A DNA stretch of 24,370 nucleotides from Hyphomonadaceae bacterium UBA2389. GTDB lineage: Bacteria; Pseudomonadota; Alphaproteobacteria; Caulobacterales; Aquidulcibacteraceae. The position numbers and the translations under genes are program-made. Below, one piece after another: positions 15,754 to 24,328 of this stretch (within the stretch, counting starts at the first letter, position 1; every line of letters begins with the position of its first letter). The notes beneath the pieces are model-generated. The model searched no databases and had not been told where the DNA came from. It was given only the letters and a program-made list of their open reading frames with translations. Where the stretch lies: NCBI GenBank assembly GCA_002343395.1, contig DDSN01000020.1, positions 1-24,370 of the forward strand, written 5' to 3'.

Positions 15754-16695
15754 ATGACGGCACGCGTATTCATCGACGGTGAAGCGGGCACCACCGGCCT
15801 TCAAATCCGTGAGCGCCTGGAAGGCCGACGCGACATCGCGCTTGTTTCGATCGATCCCGCCAAGCGCAAGGATGCGGACGAACGCAAGCGGCTGCTGAAT
15901 AGCGTCGATGCGGTTATCCTGTGTCTCCCGGATGATGCGGCGGTCGAGGCGGTTGCACTGATCGAGAACGGCGCCGTGAAAGTGATCGACGCCTCCACAG
16001 CGCATCGCGTCGCGCGGGGCTGGACCTATGGTTTTCCCGAGATGGCGAAGGACCAGCGCGCGAGGATCGCGGCGTCGACACACATCTCCAATCCGGGCTG
16101 TTATCCGACAGGGTTCATTGCGCTGGTGAAGCCGCTGCTCGACGCAGGCCTCGTTCCGCGGGGTTGGCAGTTCTACTGCAACGCGGTGAGTGGCTATTCT
16201 GGCGGCGGCAAGGCGATGATCGCCGAGTTCGAGGATGAAACCTCGCCCGTCTACACGCCCGCGCCCTACCGCATTTACGCGATGGCGCAGAAGCACAAAC
16301 ATGTGCCTGAAATGCAGTTGCAGGCCGGCCTCGCGCGTCCGCCCATCTTCGCGCCGAGCGTCGGGCGCTACTACAAAGGCATGATCGTCGAAGTTCCGCT
16401 GGCGCTTCAAGCGTTACCTAGCCCACCGACGTTAGCGCAGGCGCATGCGGCGCTCGCCGATGCTTATGCTGGCGAGCGTTTCGTTGAAGTGGCGTCGCTT
16501 GAAGAGTCGCGCGCGCTGGAGACGCTCGATCCAGAGGGCTTGAACGGCACCAACAAGGTGAAGTTGTTCGTGTTCGGCCATGATGGCGAGGCGCGGCTTG
16601 TCGCGCTCTTGGACAATCTCGGCAAAGGCGCCTCAGGCGCCGCCGTTCAGAATCTGAACATCATGCTTGGTCTGGACGAGGCAACCGGTTTGTAA
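15754..16695 (+). CDS. argC: N-acetyl-gamma-glutamyl-phosphate reductase, type 2 (ArgC)
   Basis: ArgC reduces N-acetylglutamyl phosphate to the semialdehyde with NADPH, the third step of arginine synthesis, in the cytoplasm. The 313-residue protein has the Rossmann start VFIDGEAGTTGLQIRERL and the catalytic cysteine in SNPGCYPTGF (about residue 117). It also has SGYSGGGKAMI and the active-site region KHKHVPEMQ. The length and the GEAGTTGLQI motif mark the shorter type 2 form. ATG 15754 follows GGGGCAGG; a TTG four codons upstream is less likely. The gene ends three bases from the end of the converging parE gene, with no terminator between them. Confidence 0.95.
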   Translation: MTARVFIDGEAGTTGLQIRERLEGRRDIALVSIDPAKRKDADERKRLLNSVDAVILCLPDDAAVEAVALIENGAVKVIDASTAHRVARGWTYGFPEMAKDQRARIAASTHISNPGCYPTGFIALVKPLLDAGLVPRGWQFYCNAVSGYSGGGKAMIAEFEDETSPVYTPAPYRIYAMAQKHKHVPEMQLQAGLARPPIFAPSVGRYYKGMIVEVPLALQALPSPPTLAQAHAALADAYAGERFVEVASLEESRALETLDPEGLNGTNKVKLFVFGHDGEARLVALLDNLGKGASGAAVQNLNIMLGLDEATGL

Positions 16696-16698
16696 AGC

Positions 16699-18741
16699 TC
16701 ATACGTCGACCTCTTCCACGAACTTCGCGTGTTCTTGGATGTATTCAAAGCGCTTCTCGGCTTTTTTGCCCATGAGCGTGTCCACTAGGCTCTCAAATGC
16801 CGGCAGGCCTTCTTCATCGAGGACAACGCGCGCCAATGTGCGCGTCGCTGGATCCATGGTTGTTTCCTTCAGGTCGCCGGGCATCATTTCGCCAAGCCCC
16901 TTGAAGCGGGAGATGTCGACCTTGCGGTCCTTAAACTCGCCCGCGAGCAATGCTTCCTTGTGGGCATCGTCGCGCGCGTAGACGCTCTCCTTGCCCGCGG
17001 TGACGCGGTAAAGCGGCGGCATCGCCAAATAGAGGCGGCCCGCTCGAATGAGCGCGGGCATCTGTTTGTGGAAGAACGTAATAAGCAGCGAGGCGATGTG
17101 AGCGCCGTCGACATCGGCGTCGGTCATGATGATCACGCGCTCGTAGCGCAGATCGTCGACCTTGAACTTCGCGCCCATCTGGACCCCGAGCGCAAGAGCG
17201 AGATCGGAGAGTTCCTGATTTCCGCTCATCTTCTCGGCGCCGGCGGACGCGACATTCAATATCTTGCCGCGCAGCGGCAGAATGGCTTGCGTTTCACGAT
17301 TGCGGGCCTGCTTGGCTGAGCCGCCGGCGGAGTCTCCTTCCACCAGAAAAATCTCGGTGTCGTTCTCGCCGGCGCGGGAGCAGTCCGCGAGCTTGCCGGG
17401 AAGACGCAACTTGCGCGTCGCGCTTTGGCGCGAAACTTCCTTTTCCTTGCGCCGCCGCATCCTGTCTTCAGCCTGCTGAATGCACCAATCCAACAGGCGG
17501 TTCGCCTCCGCGGTGTTCGCGGCAAGCCAGTGATCGAAGGGATCGCGCACCGCTTGCTCGACGATCCGCGCGGCTTCGGTTGAGACCAGGCGGCCCTTGG
17601 TCTGACCCTCGAACTGCGGATCGCGGATAAACACTGAAACGAGCGCCGCCGCCGTGTTCATCACGTCGTCCGGGGAGATCAGCCCTGCTTTCTTATTGCC
17701 TTTCAGCTCCGCATACGCCTTAAGCCCTTTGGCAAGCGCCGCGCGCAATCCCGCTTCATGGAAGCCTCCATCGGGTGTGTAGATCGTATTGCAATAGGAG
17801 CGCGTGAATCCGTCGGCTTCGCCAAATCCGTCCGCGACCCAAGTCACCGCCCATTCCACGCGGCCATGAGGGCCGTTCTTTTCGCTGCGTCCCGCGAACG
17901 GTTCGTTGACGATCGCGCGCTTTGACTTCGTCAACTCACTAAGGAAATCAGCCAACCCGTTGGGAAAATGGAGCACCGCCTCAAGCGGCGTTTCATCACC
18001 GCTTTTCAGACGTTCTTGTGCGCATTTCCAACGGATTTGCACGCCGCGCTGCAGGTATGCCTTCGAGCGCGCCATCTGAAACAACCGCGCCGGCTTGAAG
18101 GCGGCGCCCGCGCCGAAAATCAGCGCATCAGGATGAAAGCGAACTGTCGTTCCTCGCCGGTTGTGGGCTGGACCAACTTCGACAAGCTTCGAGGTCGGAG
18201 CGCCGCGCGAGAACGTCTGGCGGTAGAGTTTGCGTTCGCGCGCGACTTCGACTTCCACACGATCCGACAGCGCATTCACAACAGATACGCCGACGCCATG
18301 AAGGCCCCCGGACGTGTGGTAGACCTTGTCGGAAAATTTTCCGCCGGCGTGCAGCACCGTCATGATGATTTCGAGCGCCGACTTCTTGGGGAATTTGGGG
18401 TGGGGATCGACGGGCATGCCGCGGCCATTGTCCGTCACGCGGAGCGTGCCGTCAGCCTCCAGTTCGACTTCGATACGGTCCGCGAAGCCAGCGACTGCTT
18501 CATCCATCGAGTTGTCGAGCACTTCGGCGAACAAATGGTGCAGGGCGCGCTCATCAACGCCCCCAATATACATGCCGGGTCGTTTCCGAACCGGTTCAAG
18601 TCCTTCCAGGACTTCAATGTCCTTGGCGGTATAGCCGCCAGAAGCAGCCGGCGGCGGCGTCGATCCGCCGAACAACCCCTCATCCCACAGCTTGTCGTCG
18701 CCCACTGGATCCTGCCGCTTCTGCTGCGCTGCCTTGGTCAT
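16699..18741 (-). CDS. parE: DNA topoisomerase IV subunit B (ParE)
   Basis: ParE is the ATPase subunit of topoisomerase IV, which decatenates daughter chromosomes with ParC. The 680-residue protein has the GHKL ATP site (EVLDNSMDEAVAG, TDNGRGMPVD, HTSGGLHGVGVSVVNALS). The transducer region contains HFPNGLADFL. The TOPRIM domain has LVEGDSAGGSAKQARNRE and MTDADVDGAHIASLL. Length, and the FPKKSALEIIMTVLHAGGKF and HFPNGL regions, fit ParE better than GyrB. ATG 18741 has AAGAGGTG as ribosome site; a frame 32 codons longer runs into the glnA terminator region and is rejected. It lies downstream of glnA but is separated from it by a terminator. Confidence 0.93.
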   Translation of the reverse strand: MTKAAQQKRQDPVGDDKLWDEGLFGGSTPPPAASGGYTAKDIEVLEGLEPVRKRPGMYIGGVDERALHHLFAEVLDNSMDEAVAGFADRIEVELEADGTLRVTDNGRGMPVDPHPKFPKKSALEIIMTVLHAGGKFSDKVYHTSGGLHGVGVSVVNALSDRVEVEVARERKLYRQTFSRGAPTSKLVEVGPAHNRRGTTVRFHPDALIFGAGAAFKPARLFQMARSKAYLQRGVQIRWKCAQERLKSGDETPLEAVLHFPNGLADFLSELTKSKRAIVNEPFAGRSEKNGPHGRVEWAVTWVADGFGEADGFTRSYCNTIYTPDGGFHEAGLRAALAKGLKAYAELKGNKKAGLISPDDVMNTAAALVSVFIRDPQFEGQTKGRLVSTEAARIVEQAVRDPFDHWLAANTAEANRLLDWCIQQAEDRMRRRKEKEVSRQSATRKLRLPGKLADCSRAGENDTEIFLVEGDSAGGSAKQARNRETQAILPLRGKILNVASAGAEKMSGNQELSDLALALGVQMGAKFKVDDLRYERVIIMTDADVDGAHIASLLITFFHKQMPALIRAGRLYLAMPPLYRVTAGKESVYARDDAHKEALLAGEFKDRKVDISRFKGLGEMMPGDLKETTMDPATRTLARVVLDEEGLPAFESLVDTLMGKKAEKRFEYIQEHAKFVEEVDV

Positions 18742-18801
18742 GAATACACCTCTTAGAGGGAGTCGAGGAGTGGAGGGCAAGTCACGCGAGCAGCGCGAAC
18801 G

Positions 18802-18834
18802 AAAACGGGCCGGAAACCTGGAGTTTCCGACCCG
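18802..18834 (-). terminator. Intrinsic terminator after glnA
   Basis: Read on the minus strand, CGGG-T-CGGAAAC pairs with GTTTCCG-G-CCCG around loop TCCAG. That is an 11-bp stem with one mismatch, followed by TTTTCG. It lies about 25 bases beyond the glnA stop and before parE. A-rich flanks on the other side could also allow some plus-strand function, but no plus-strand gene needs it. Confidence 0.75.
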
Positions 18835-18858
18835 CAAAACGCGTTGGCGCGAACGGGA

Positions 18859-20262
18859 TTAGGCTTTGTAATACATGTCGAACTCCACCGGGTGAGGGTG
18901 GGTTTCAAAGCGGTCCAGTTCTTCCTTTTTGAGGTCAATATACGCGTCGATGAGATCGTCGCTGAATACGCTGCCTTTGGTCAGGAAGTCGCGGTCGCGA
19001 TCAAGCGAAGTCAGCGCCTCACGAAGGCTCGCGCAGACGGTGGGGACATCCTTCAGCTCTTCGGGTGGGAGGTCGTAGAGGTTTTTGTCCAGCGGCTCGC
19101 CCGGATGGATTTTCTTCTCGATCCCGTCGAGTCCCGCCATGAGCAGCGCCGCGAAAGTGAAGTACATGTTGCCCGCCGGATCGGGGAAACGCACCTCGAC
19201 GCGTTTGGCTTTGGCGCCCGTGCCGTGGGGGATGCGGCAAGAGGCGGAGCGATTGCGGGCTGAGTATGCGAGCAGCACGGGCGCCTCGTATCCGGGCACC
19301 AAGCGCTTGTACGAGTTGGTTGTCGAATTCGCGAACGCGTTGATCGCCTTGGCGTGCTTGATAATGCCGCCGATGTAATACAGGCACATCTCGGAGAGAT
19401 CCGCGTACCTGTCGCCCGCGAAGAGGTTCTGCCCCTTCTTCCAAATGGACTGGTGGACATGCATGCCCGAGCCGTTGTCCTTGAAATAGGGTTTGGGCAT
19501 GAACGTCGCGGATTTGCCGTATGACGCCGCGACTTGGTGGATGATGTATTTGTACAAGTTCATGTTGTCCGCCATTTGCGTCAACGTGTTGAACTTGAGG
19601 CCAAGCTCGTGCTGCGCGGGCGCGACTTCATGGTGATGCTTTTCGGGATTGAGGCCGATTTGTCCCATGACTTCCAGCATTTCACCGCGCATGTCCTGCA
19701 AGCTGTCGATGGGCGGAACCGGGAAATAACCGCCTTTGGGGCCCGGGCGATGGCCCATGTTCCCGCCCTCATAGGGCTTGTTCGTGTTGACCGGCAGTTC
19801 GGTGGAATCGAACGAATAACCCGTGTTCCAAGGATCGGTTGACCAACGCACATCGTCAAAAACGAAGAACTCGGCTTCCGGTCCAAAGTAGGCGGTGTCA
19901 CCCGCGCCTGACGACTTTACGAACGCCTCCGCGCGTTTGGCCACGCCACGCGGGCAACGCGGGTAGGGTTGAAGGGTTCCGGGTTCTAGGATGTCGCAGA
20001 AAAGCGCGAGCGTGGTTTGTTGAAAGAACGGGTCGATGTGCGCGCCAGCCGCGTCGGGGCGCATAACCATGTCGCTTTCGTTGATTGCCTTCCAGCCTGC
20101 GATAGACGAGCCGTCAAACATCGTTCCTTCGGCGAACAAATCCGCGTCGACCATGCTCACGTCAAAGGTGACGTGTTGCATCTTGCCGCGCATGTCCGTG
20201 AAGCGGAGATCGACGTACTGGACTTCCTTGTCCTTGATGAGTTTTAGAATTTCGTCCGACAT
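18859..20262 (-). CDS. glnA: Glutamine synthetase type I (GlnA)
   Basis: GlnA makes glutamine from glutamate, ammonia and ATP as a cytoplasmic dodecamer. The 467-residue protein shows MFDGSSIAGW, the metal-binding YFGPEAEFFVFD, the ATP-site KPYFKDNGSGMHVHQS and the RIPHGTGAKAKRVEVRFPDPAGN region. Tyr396 in DKNLYDLPPEE is the adenylylation site of the GSI-beta type, so activity is probably controlled by GlnE and PII. AGGAAAC precedes the ATG. It lies 36 bases downstream of glnB in the same direction, the usual alphaproteobacterial glnB-glnA operon, and is closed by a terminator. Confidence 0.97.
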   Translation of the reverse strand: MSDEILKLIKDKEVQYVDLRFTDMRGKMQHVTFDVSMVDADLFAEGTMFDGSSIAGWKAINESDMVMRPDAAGAHIDPFFQQTTLALFCDILEPGTLQPYPRCPRGVAKRAEAFVKSSGAGDTAYFGPEAEFFVFDDVRWSTDPWNTGYSFDSTELPVNTNKPYEGGNMGHRPGPKGGYFPVPPIDSLQDMRGEMLEVMGQIGLNPEKHHHEVAPAQHELGLKFNTLTQMADNMNLYKYIIHQVAASYGKSATFMPKPYFKDNGSGMHVHQSIWKKGQNLFAGDRYADLSEMCLYYIGGIIKHAKAINAFANSTTNSYKRLVPGYEAPVLLAYSARNRSASCRIPHGTGAKAKRVEVRFPDPAGNMYFTFAALLMAGLDGIEKKIHPGEPLDKNLYDLPPEELKDVPTVCASLREALTSLDRDRDFLTKGSVFSDDLIDAYIDLKKEELDRFETHPHPVEFDMYYKA

Positions 20263-20298
20263 AAAGAGTTTCCTGGTTGTGAGCGTGCAAATTCCAGA

Positions 20299-20637
20299 TC
20301 AAACCGCCGCCGCGCCGGTTTCACCGGTGCGGATGCGGACTACATTGGCGACATCGAGCACGAAGATTTTTCCGTCGCCGATTTTCCCCGTCTTCGCCGC
20401 TTTCTGTATAGCTTCCAGCACCGCGTCCACCTGATCGTCGCTCACAACCACCTCGACTTTGAGTTTGGGGAGGAAGTCGACGACGTATTCAGCGCCGCGA
20501 TAGAGCTCGGTGTGGCCTTTCTGCCGGCCAAAACCCTTGGCTTCGATCACCGTCATGCCCTGCAGGCCGATTTCTTGAAGCGCTTCCTTCACGTCGTCGA
20601 GTTTGAACGGCTTTATGATCGCTTCGATTTTCTTCAT
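20299..20637 (-). CDS. glnB: Nitrogen regulatory protein PII (GlnB)
   Basis: PII is a small trimeric sensor of 2-oxoglutarate, ATP/ADP and, through uridylylation, glutamine. The 112-residue protein starts MKKIEAIIKPFKLDDVKEAL. It carries Tyr51 in the T-loop TELYRGAEYVVDFLPK (the uridylylation site) and the B/C-loop region TGKIGDGKIFV. Length is exactly typical. As first gene of glnB-glnA it would control the modification state of GlnA. I looked for a sigma-54 (TGGC-N9-TTGC) promoter upstream and did not find a convincing one. The upstream region instead holds a GGCGCC-rich palindrome cluster. Confidence 0.96.
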   Translation of the reverse strand: MKKIEAIIKPFKLDDVKEALQEIGLQGMTVIEAKGFGRQKGHTELYRGAEYVVDFLPKLKVEVVVSDDQVDAVLEAIQKAAKTGKIGDGKIFVLDVANVVRIRTGETGAAAV

Positions 20638-20728
20638 GGGACGGCCCTCTTGTCTTTGCGGCCGTCTTGGACCCTGCGGATCGAGTCGGACAAGGAGCCA
20701 AGCGAGGACGCTTTCGTGGGAGGGCCGC

Positions 20729-20758
20729 GGCGCCCTAAATTTGGGCGCCGGCGCCCAA
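20729..20758. repeat. Nested GGCGCC palindromes between glnB and nnrD
   Basis: A perfect 18-bp palindrome TTGGGCGCCGGCGCCCAA occupies 20741-20758. Just before it, GGCGCCC (20729-20735) pairs with GGGCGCC (20743-20749) across TAAATTT, so the middle GGGCGCC can pair with either neighbour. The site lies in the 179-base divergent gap, about 90 bases from the glnB start and 60 from the nnrD start. It could be an operator or alternative hairpins in a leader. No function is shown. Confidence 0.6.
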
Positions 20759-20816
20759 GCGTTAGGCGGGAGAGGCCAGTAGCGTGGCAGGCGGTGCGCA
20801 CTAAGATGGTCTCGCT

Positions 20817-22289
20817 TTGACCGCCGAACTTATCACCGTCGCCCAGATGCGTGCGATCGACGCCGGAACAGCGAGCCAAGGCGCGTCGACCCGCGTCTTA
20901 ATGGAGAACGCGGGAAAAGCGGTGGCGTGCGCCATCATGGAGCGATTTCCTCGACAGCGTACGGCGGTGCTCTGCGGACCAGGCAACAATGGCGGCGACG
21001 GCTGGGTAGCCGCGCGCCACCTCCAAGAGGCCGGCTGGGAGGTCTGGGTCGAAACGCTGACGCCGCGCGAATTGCTTCAAGGCGACGCTGCTGCTGCGGC
21101 GGCGATGTGGAGCGGCGAGACGCTGCCGATCAGCCAAGACAATCCGATGGCGGACCTCTTCGTGGATGCATTGTTTGGCGCCGGATTGTCGCGACCTCTC
21201 GATGGAGAAGCAGCGCGGCTCGCGCGCGCCTTACCCGCGTCGCGTGTGGTGGCGGTGGACGTGCCGAGCGGATTGGCGGGAGATACGGGCGCTCCGTTGG
21301 GAGAGCATCACTTCTCGGCCTGCTTGACCGTCACTTTCGTACGGAAAAAGCTGGCGCACGTGCTCATTCCCGCGCGCGCGCACTGCGGCGAGGTTGTTGT
21401 CGCCGACATCGGCGCGTCCGAGCGTATTGTTGAGGAACTGGGCGTCCAAACTTGGGAGAATGCGCCTGCCCTGTGGCGTTTGCCATGGCCTGACATCACG
21501 GCGCACAAACACGCACGCGGCCATGTTTGGGTGGCGAGCGGCGGAAAAGCGAGGACCGGCGCGGCGCGCTTGGCGGCGCGTGCGGCGTTGCGCGCGGGCG
21601 CTGGCCTTGTGACGATATTATCGCCGACGGAGGCCCTGGAGGAGAACGCGGCGCAGATCGCCGCTCTGATGGTTAGGGAAGCGGTTGATGAAGCTGCTTA
21701 CGCGGAAGCAGCGCGCAACGCTTCCGCCCTGGTCTTAGGGCCCGCATTCGGGACGGATGCAGCGCACTACAAACGTCTACGCGCGGCGCTGGACGTGAAG
21801 CAGCGCTGCCCGATCGTCTTCGACGCTGATGCTATTACGCTGCTTTCGCCGATCACGGACGCCTTCCATGCAAACGATGTCTTGACGCCGCATGTTGGGG
21901 AATTTCGGCGGGCGTTCCCAGGTGTTTTGAGTTCGTCCGAAACGCGTATAGATGCCGCGCGGACGGCGGCGGCCTACGCCCGCTGCGTGGTGGTGCTCAA
22001 AGGCCCAGATACAATCATCGCCGCGCCCGATGGCCGCGCATTCGTCAACACCACCGGCACGCCGTTCCTAGCGACCGCGGGCTCTGGCGACGTATTGTCC
22101 GGCATTATCGCGGGGCTTATCGCGCAGGGCATGGCGAGCGTCGACGCGGCGTGCGCCGGCGTCTGGCTGCACGGCAGGGTAGCAGAGTTCACTGGCCCAG
22201 GACTGATTGCTGAGGACTTGTGCGAAAACTTACCGAGCGTCCTCAACACGTTAGCGCCTGAAGCGCTTCGCCGCCGCGTTCGGCCGTGA
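20817..22289 (+). CDS. nnrD: Bifunctional NAD(P)HX epimerase / ADP-dependent dehydratase
   Basis: This enzyme repairs hydrated NADH and NADPH. The N-terminal YjeF domain (about 1-210) epimerises R- and S-NAD(P)HX and shows MENAGKAVA, CGPGNNGGDGWVAARHL, DALFGAGLSRPL and DVPSGLAGDTG. The C-terminal ribokinase-like dehydratase (about 225-485) shows GHVWVASGGKARTGAARLA, LTPHVGEFRR and the ADP-site ATAGSGDVLSGIIAGL. The 490-residue length fits the fused family. The start is TTG at 20817: a stop lies in frame just upstream, and the only other candidate, ATG 20847, would cut the conserved ELITVAQMRAID start. No strong ribosome site is visible. Confidence 0.93.
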   Translation: MTAELITVAQMRAIDAGTASQGASTRVLMENAGKAVACAIMERFPRQRTAVLCGPGNNGGDGWVAARHLQEAGWEVWVETLTPRELLQGDAAAAAAMWSGETLPISQDNPMADLFVDALFGAGLSRPLDGEAARLARALPASRVVAVDVPSGLAGDTGAPLGEHHFSACLTVTFVRKKLAHVLIPARAHCGEVVVADIGASERIVEELGVQTWENAPALWRLPWPDITAHKHARGHVWVASGGKARTGAARLAARAALRAGAGLVTILSPTEALEENAAQIAALMVREAVDEAAYAEAARNASALVLGPAFGTDAAHYKRLRAALDVKQRCPIVFDADAITLLSPITDAFHANDVLTPHVGEFRRAFPGVLSSSETRIDAARTAAAYARCVVVLKGPDTIIAAPDGRAFVNTTGTPFLATAGSGDVLSGIIAGLIAQGMASVDAACAGVWLHGRVAEFTGPGLIAEDLCENLPSVLNTLAPEALRRRVRP

Positions 22290-22356
22290 TCGGCACTGTT
22301 TTGGTCTCGGAAATTGCGCTAACCGTTAGGTGGAACCGTTTTGAAGGGGCTCGAAC

Positions 22357-23094
22357 ATGGTTTGGTGGTGGTGGATCATCCCGGGCGTGGTTGCCGTCAT
22401 TGGACTGGCAATCGCACTGAGCGGCCTGGGTTGGATGTTCCGTGGCCGACCATTCAAGGGGGGGCGTGGCGTTCTCGGCGGCGGCGTGTTTTTGGCGGTT
22501 GGCGCGGTCTTGGCGCTTATCGGGCTCAACGTTCAAACCTATCACCGGCTCGGCGAAGCACAGCGCCAGGTCGCCACTATTGAATTTCAGCAGGTGGGCG
22601 AGACCGGCAACACCTATGAGGTCACCTTGACCGAGGCGCCCCAGGAAGATGGAACCCCCGGCGCGGTTCATAATTTTCAGGCCACTGGCGACGATTGGAT
22701 GATCAGCGCGCGGGTCATCCGGTGGAAGGCATGGGCGACGGTGCTTGGGCTCGACGCCCAGTACCGGCTCGACAGGTTCGATAGCCGCTACAGGGACATT
22801 GCGACGGCGCAAACAACGCCTCCGACGGTGTTCGACCTGCGTCCGCAGCGACGCACCGGCATCGACTTCTTGCCCGTTGCGCAGAGCGTGGCGCGCTACG
22901 CGCCCATGATTGACGTGCCGGAGCACGGCCAAGCTGTGTACTGGCCGATGGCGGATGGCGCGCGGTACCGCATTGATATTACCGCGCAGGGGCAATTGCT
23001 GCCGGACGAGATCAACGAGGAGGCTGCCGAAGCCGTCGCACAGTGGGGCGCGACGCGGGAGCCGGCCCCGACGGCGGCGCAACCTACCCCCTGA
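22357..23094 (+). CDS. Hypothetical membrane protein with two N-terminal helices
   Basis: The 245-residue protein opens MVWWWWIIPGVVAVIGLAIA, with two predicted helices at about 5-27 and 40-62 joined by a basic Gly-rich turn (FRGRPFKGGRG). The remaining 180 residues form a soluble domain with little hydrophobic character, including NFQATGDDWMISARVIRWKAW and AVYWPMADGARYRI, and a Pro/Ala tail. GAAGGGG sits eight bases before the ATG. It follows nnrD by 67 bases and stops three bases before the 3' end of the opposing tRNA-Leu. I do not recognise the family. The extramembrane domain may face the periplasm, which is inference. Confidence 0.8.
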   Translation: MVWWWWIIPGVVAVIGLAIALSGLGWMFRGRPFKGGRGVLGGGVFLAVGAVLALIGLNVQTYHRLGEAQRQVATIEFQQVGETGNTYEVTLTEAPQEDGTPGAVHNFQATGDDWMISARVIRWKAWATVLGLDAQYRLDRFDSRYRDIATAQTTPPTVFDLRPQRRTGIDFLPVAQSVARYAPMIDVPEHGQAVYWPMADGARYRIDITAQGQLLPDEINEEAAEAVAQWGATREPAPTAAQPTP

Positions 23095-23097
23095 TCC

Positions 23098-23182
23098 TGG
23101 TGCGGACGGCGGGAGTCGAACCCGCACGCCGTGAGGCGCTGGAACCTAAATCCAGTGCGTCTGCCAGTTCCGCCACGTCCGC
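23098..23182 (-). tRNA. tRNA-Leu (anticodon UAG)
   Basis: On the minus strand the acceptor stem GCGGACG/CGTCCGC, the D arm GGC..GGCAGAC and the anticodon stem CTGGA/TCCAG (loop TTTAGGT, anticodon TAG) are visible. A long class II variable arm (GCGCCTCACGGCGT) and the T arm GCGGG-TTCGACT-CCCGC follow. The discriminator is A and CCA is encoded (23098-23100). It reads leucine CUA and probably other CUN codons. The 3' end converges on the hypothetical membrane protein gene. Confidence 0.96.
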
Positions 23183-23233
23183 ATGCGGTTTCCTCTAGGC
23201 GGATGCGCGCGCGGCGTCCACCGTAGCCGCGCC

Positions 23234-23254
23234 TGCCCCTCGTGGACAGGGGCA
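23234..23254. repeat. Inverted repeat in the tRNA-Leu / tig gap
   Basis: TGCCCCT (23234-23240) and AGGGGCA (23248-23254) form a perfect 7-bp inverted repeat with a 7-base spacer. It lies between the divergent tRNA-Leu and tig genes. No T-tract follows, so it is not a typical terminator. It may be an operator or chance in GC-rich DNA. The rest of this 162-base gap shows nothing I can support. Confidence 0.35.
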
Positions 23255-23344
23255 TGTTCGCGTGTCATAAGCCCGCCCTTTCCAAATCAGCGCTAGGCGA
23301 GGGACCTCAAATCAGCCGGCGCGCATGTGTCGAAAGCCAAGTCT

Positions 23345-24328
23345 ATGCAGCTCACCGAGCGCCAATCCGAAGGTCTATTGCGGGTTTATGATGTGGTCGT
23401 TCCGAAGTCGGAGCTTGAGCAGCAGCTAGCCGCGAAAATCGAGGAAGTGCGTCCCAAGGTTCGGTTGAACGGCTTTCGTCCCGGCAAGGTTCCTGCGAGC
23501 CACATCCGCAAGGTTTACGGACCGTCGATGATGCAGGACATCATCAACGAGACGGTGCAGAAATCGACGAAGGAGAGCCTTGAAAAAGTAAACGCCCGGC
23601 CCGCTTCCGAACCCTCTCTCGATTTGAAGAGCGATATCAACCAGGTTGTTGCCGGCGAATCCGATCTGCAATTCGAGCTTTCGCTCGAGATCATGCCGAC
23701 TTTCGAGCCTATCGATCTAAAGACCATTTCGATCACACGACCAGTGGCGCCGGTGAGCGAGAGCCAAGTCGATGAGGCTTTGGCGGATTTGACGAAGCAG
23801 CACCGCGGTTTTGAAGAAAAGGAGGGCGCCGCTGCCGACGGCGACGCCGTGACGCTCGATTTCACTGGGCGCATTGACGGCGAAGCGTTTGAAGGGGGCG
23901 CGGCCGAAGACGCGCAGGTTGTCATTGGATCGAAGCAATTCATCCCTGGGTTCGAAGAGCAGTTGATTGGCGCCAAGGCCGGTGAGGGCCGCACGCTGGA
24001 TGTGACGTTCCCCGAGGACTATGGCGTTGCGTCCTTGAAAGGAAAAAAGGCGCAGTTTGAAACGAAGATCAAAGTCGTGAAGGCGCCAAAGTCGGGCGAC
24101 CCGGACGATGCTTGGGCGGCTGAGCTTGGCTTCGACAGCCTGGCGGCCCTCAAGGAAGCGCTGAAGCAACGCATCGAAAACGAGCACGCGCAGCAATCGC
24201 GCATGAAAGCCAAGCGGGCGCTCTTCGACAAGCTGGACGCGGCGCACAGCTTCGACTTGCCGCCACGTATGGTGGAATCCGAGTTCAACCAAATTTGGCG
24301 TCAGGTGGAAAATGATCGCAAGGCGTGA
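23345..24328 (+). CDS. tig: Trigger factor (Tig), interrupted by an in-frame TGA
   Basis: Trigger factor is the ribosome-bound chaperone and prolyl isomerase. From ATG 23345 (family start MQLTERQSEGL; a GTG at 23327 would add six residues), the ribosome-binding domain shows the signature GFRPGKVP (43-50). The FKBP-type isomerase domain (about 150-245) shows GDAVTLDFTGRIDGEAFEGG and IPGFEEQLIGAKAGE. The C-terminal chaperone domain begins but stops at TGA 24326-24328 after 327 residues, whereas alphaproteobacterial proteins usually exceed 430. The same frame continues after the TGA with RLDPSDEGKSEEDI, resembling the expected linker. The TGA may replace a GGA (Gly) codon by one base. Truncation, readthrough or a sequence error are all possible. 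Confidence 0.88.
   Translation: MQLTERQSEGLLRVYDVVVPKSELEQQLAAKIEEVRPKVRLNGFRPGKVPASHIRKVYGPSMMQDIINETVQKSTKESLEKVNARPASEPSLDLKSDINQVVAGESDLQFELSLEIMPTFEPIDLKTISITRPVAPVSESQVDEALADLTKQHRGFEEKEGAAADGDAVTLDFTGRIDGEAFEGGAAEDAQVVIGSKQFIPGFEEQLIGAKAGEGRTLDVTFPEDYGVASLKGKKAQFETKIKVVKAPKSGDPDDAWAAELGFDSLAALKEALKQRIENEHAQQSRMKAKRALFDKLDAAHSFDLPPRMVESEFNQIWRQVENDRKA

Noticed and set aside
17968..18756. Long plus-strand open frame (262 codons) opposite parE
   Set aside because: It is antisense to the conserved ATPase part of parE and has no family character. Such frames are common opposite GC-rich genes.
18745..18760. CCTCTAAGAGG palindrome over the parE ribosome site
   Set aside because: It has a one-base centre and cannot fold as a hairpin; the purine half is simply the ribosome site.
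20638..20816. Sigma-54 or NtrC site upstream of glnB
   Set aside because: No TGGC-N9-TTGC pair was found on the minus strand, and GTGCGCAC near 20793 is too short to call an NtrC site.
22310..22345. Direct repeat AACCGTT after nnrD
   Set aside because: Two copies of seven bases with no further structure; likely chance.
22243..23127. Minus-strand open frame of 294 codons opposite the two-helix protein
   Set aside because: It also runs over tRNA-Leu and the nnrD end. Its translation is low-complexity, while the plus-strand frame has a ribosome site and a sensible topology.
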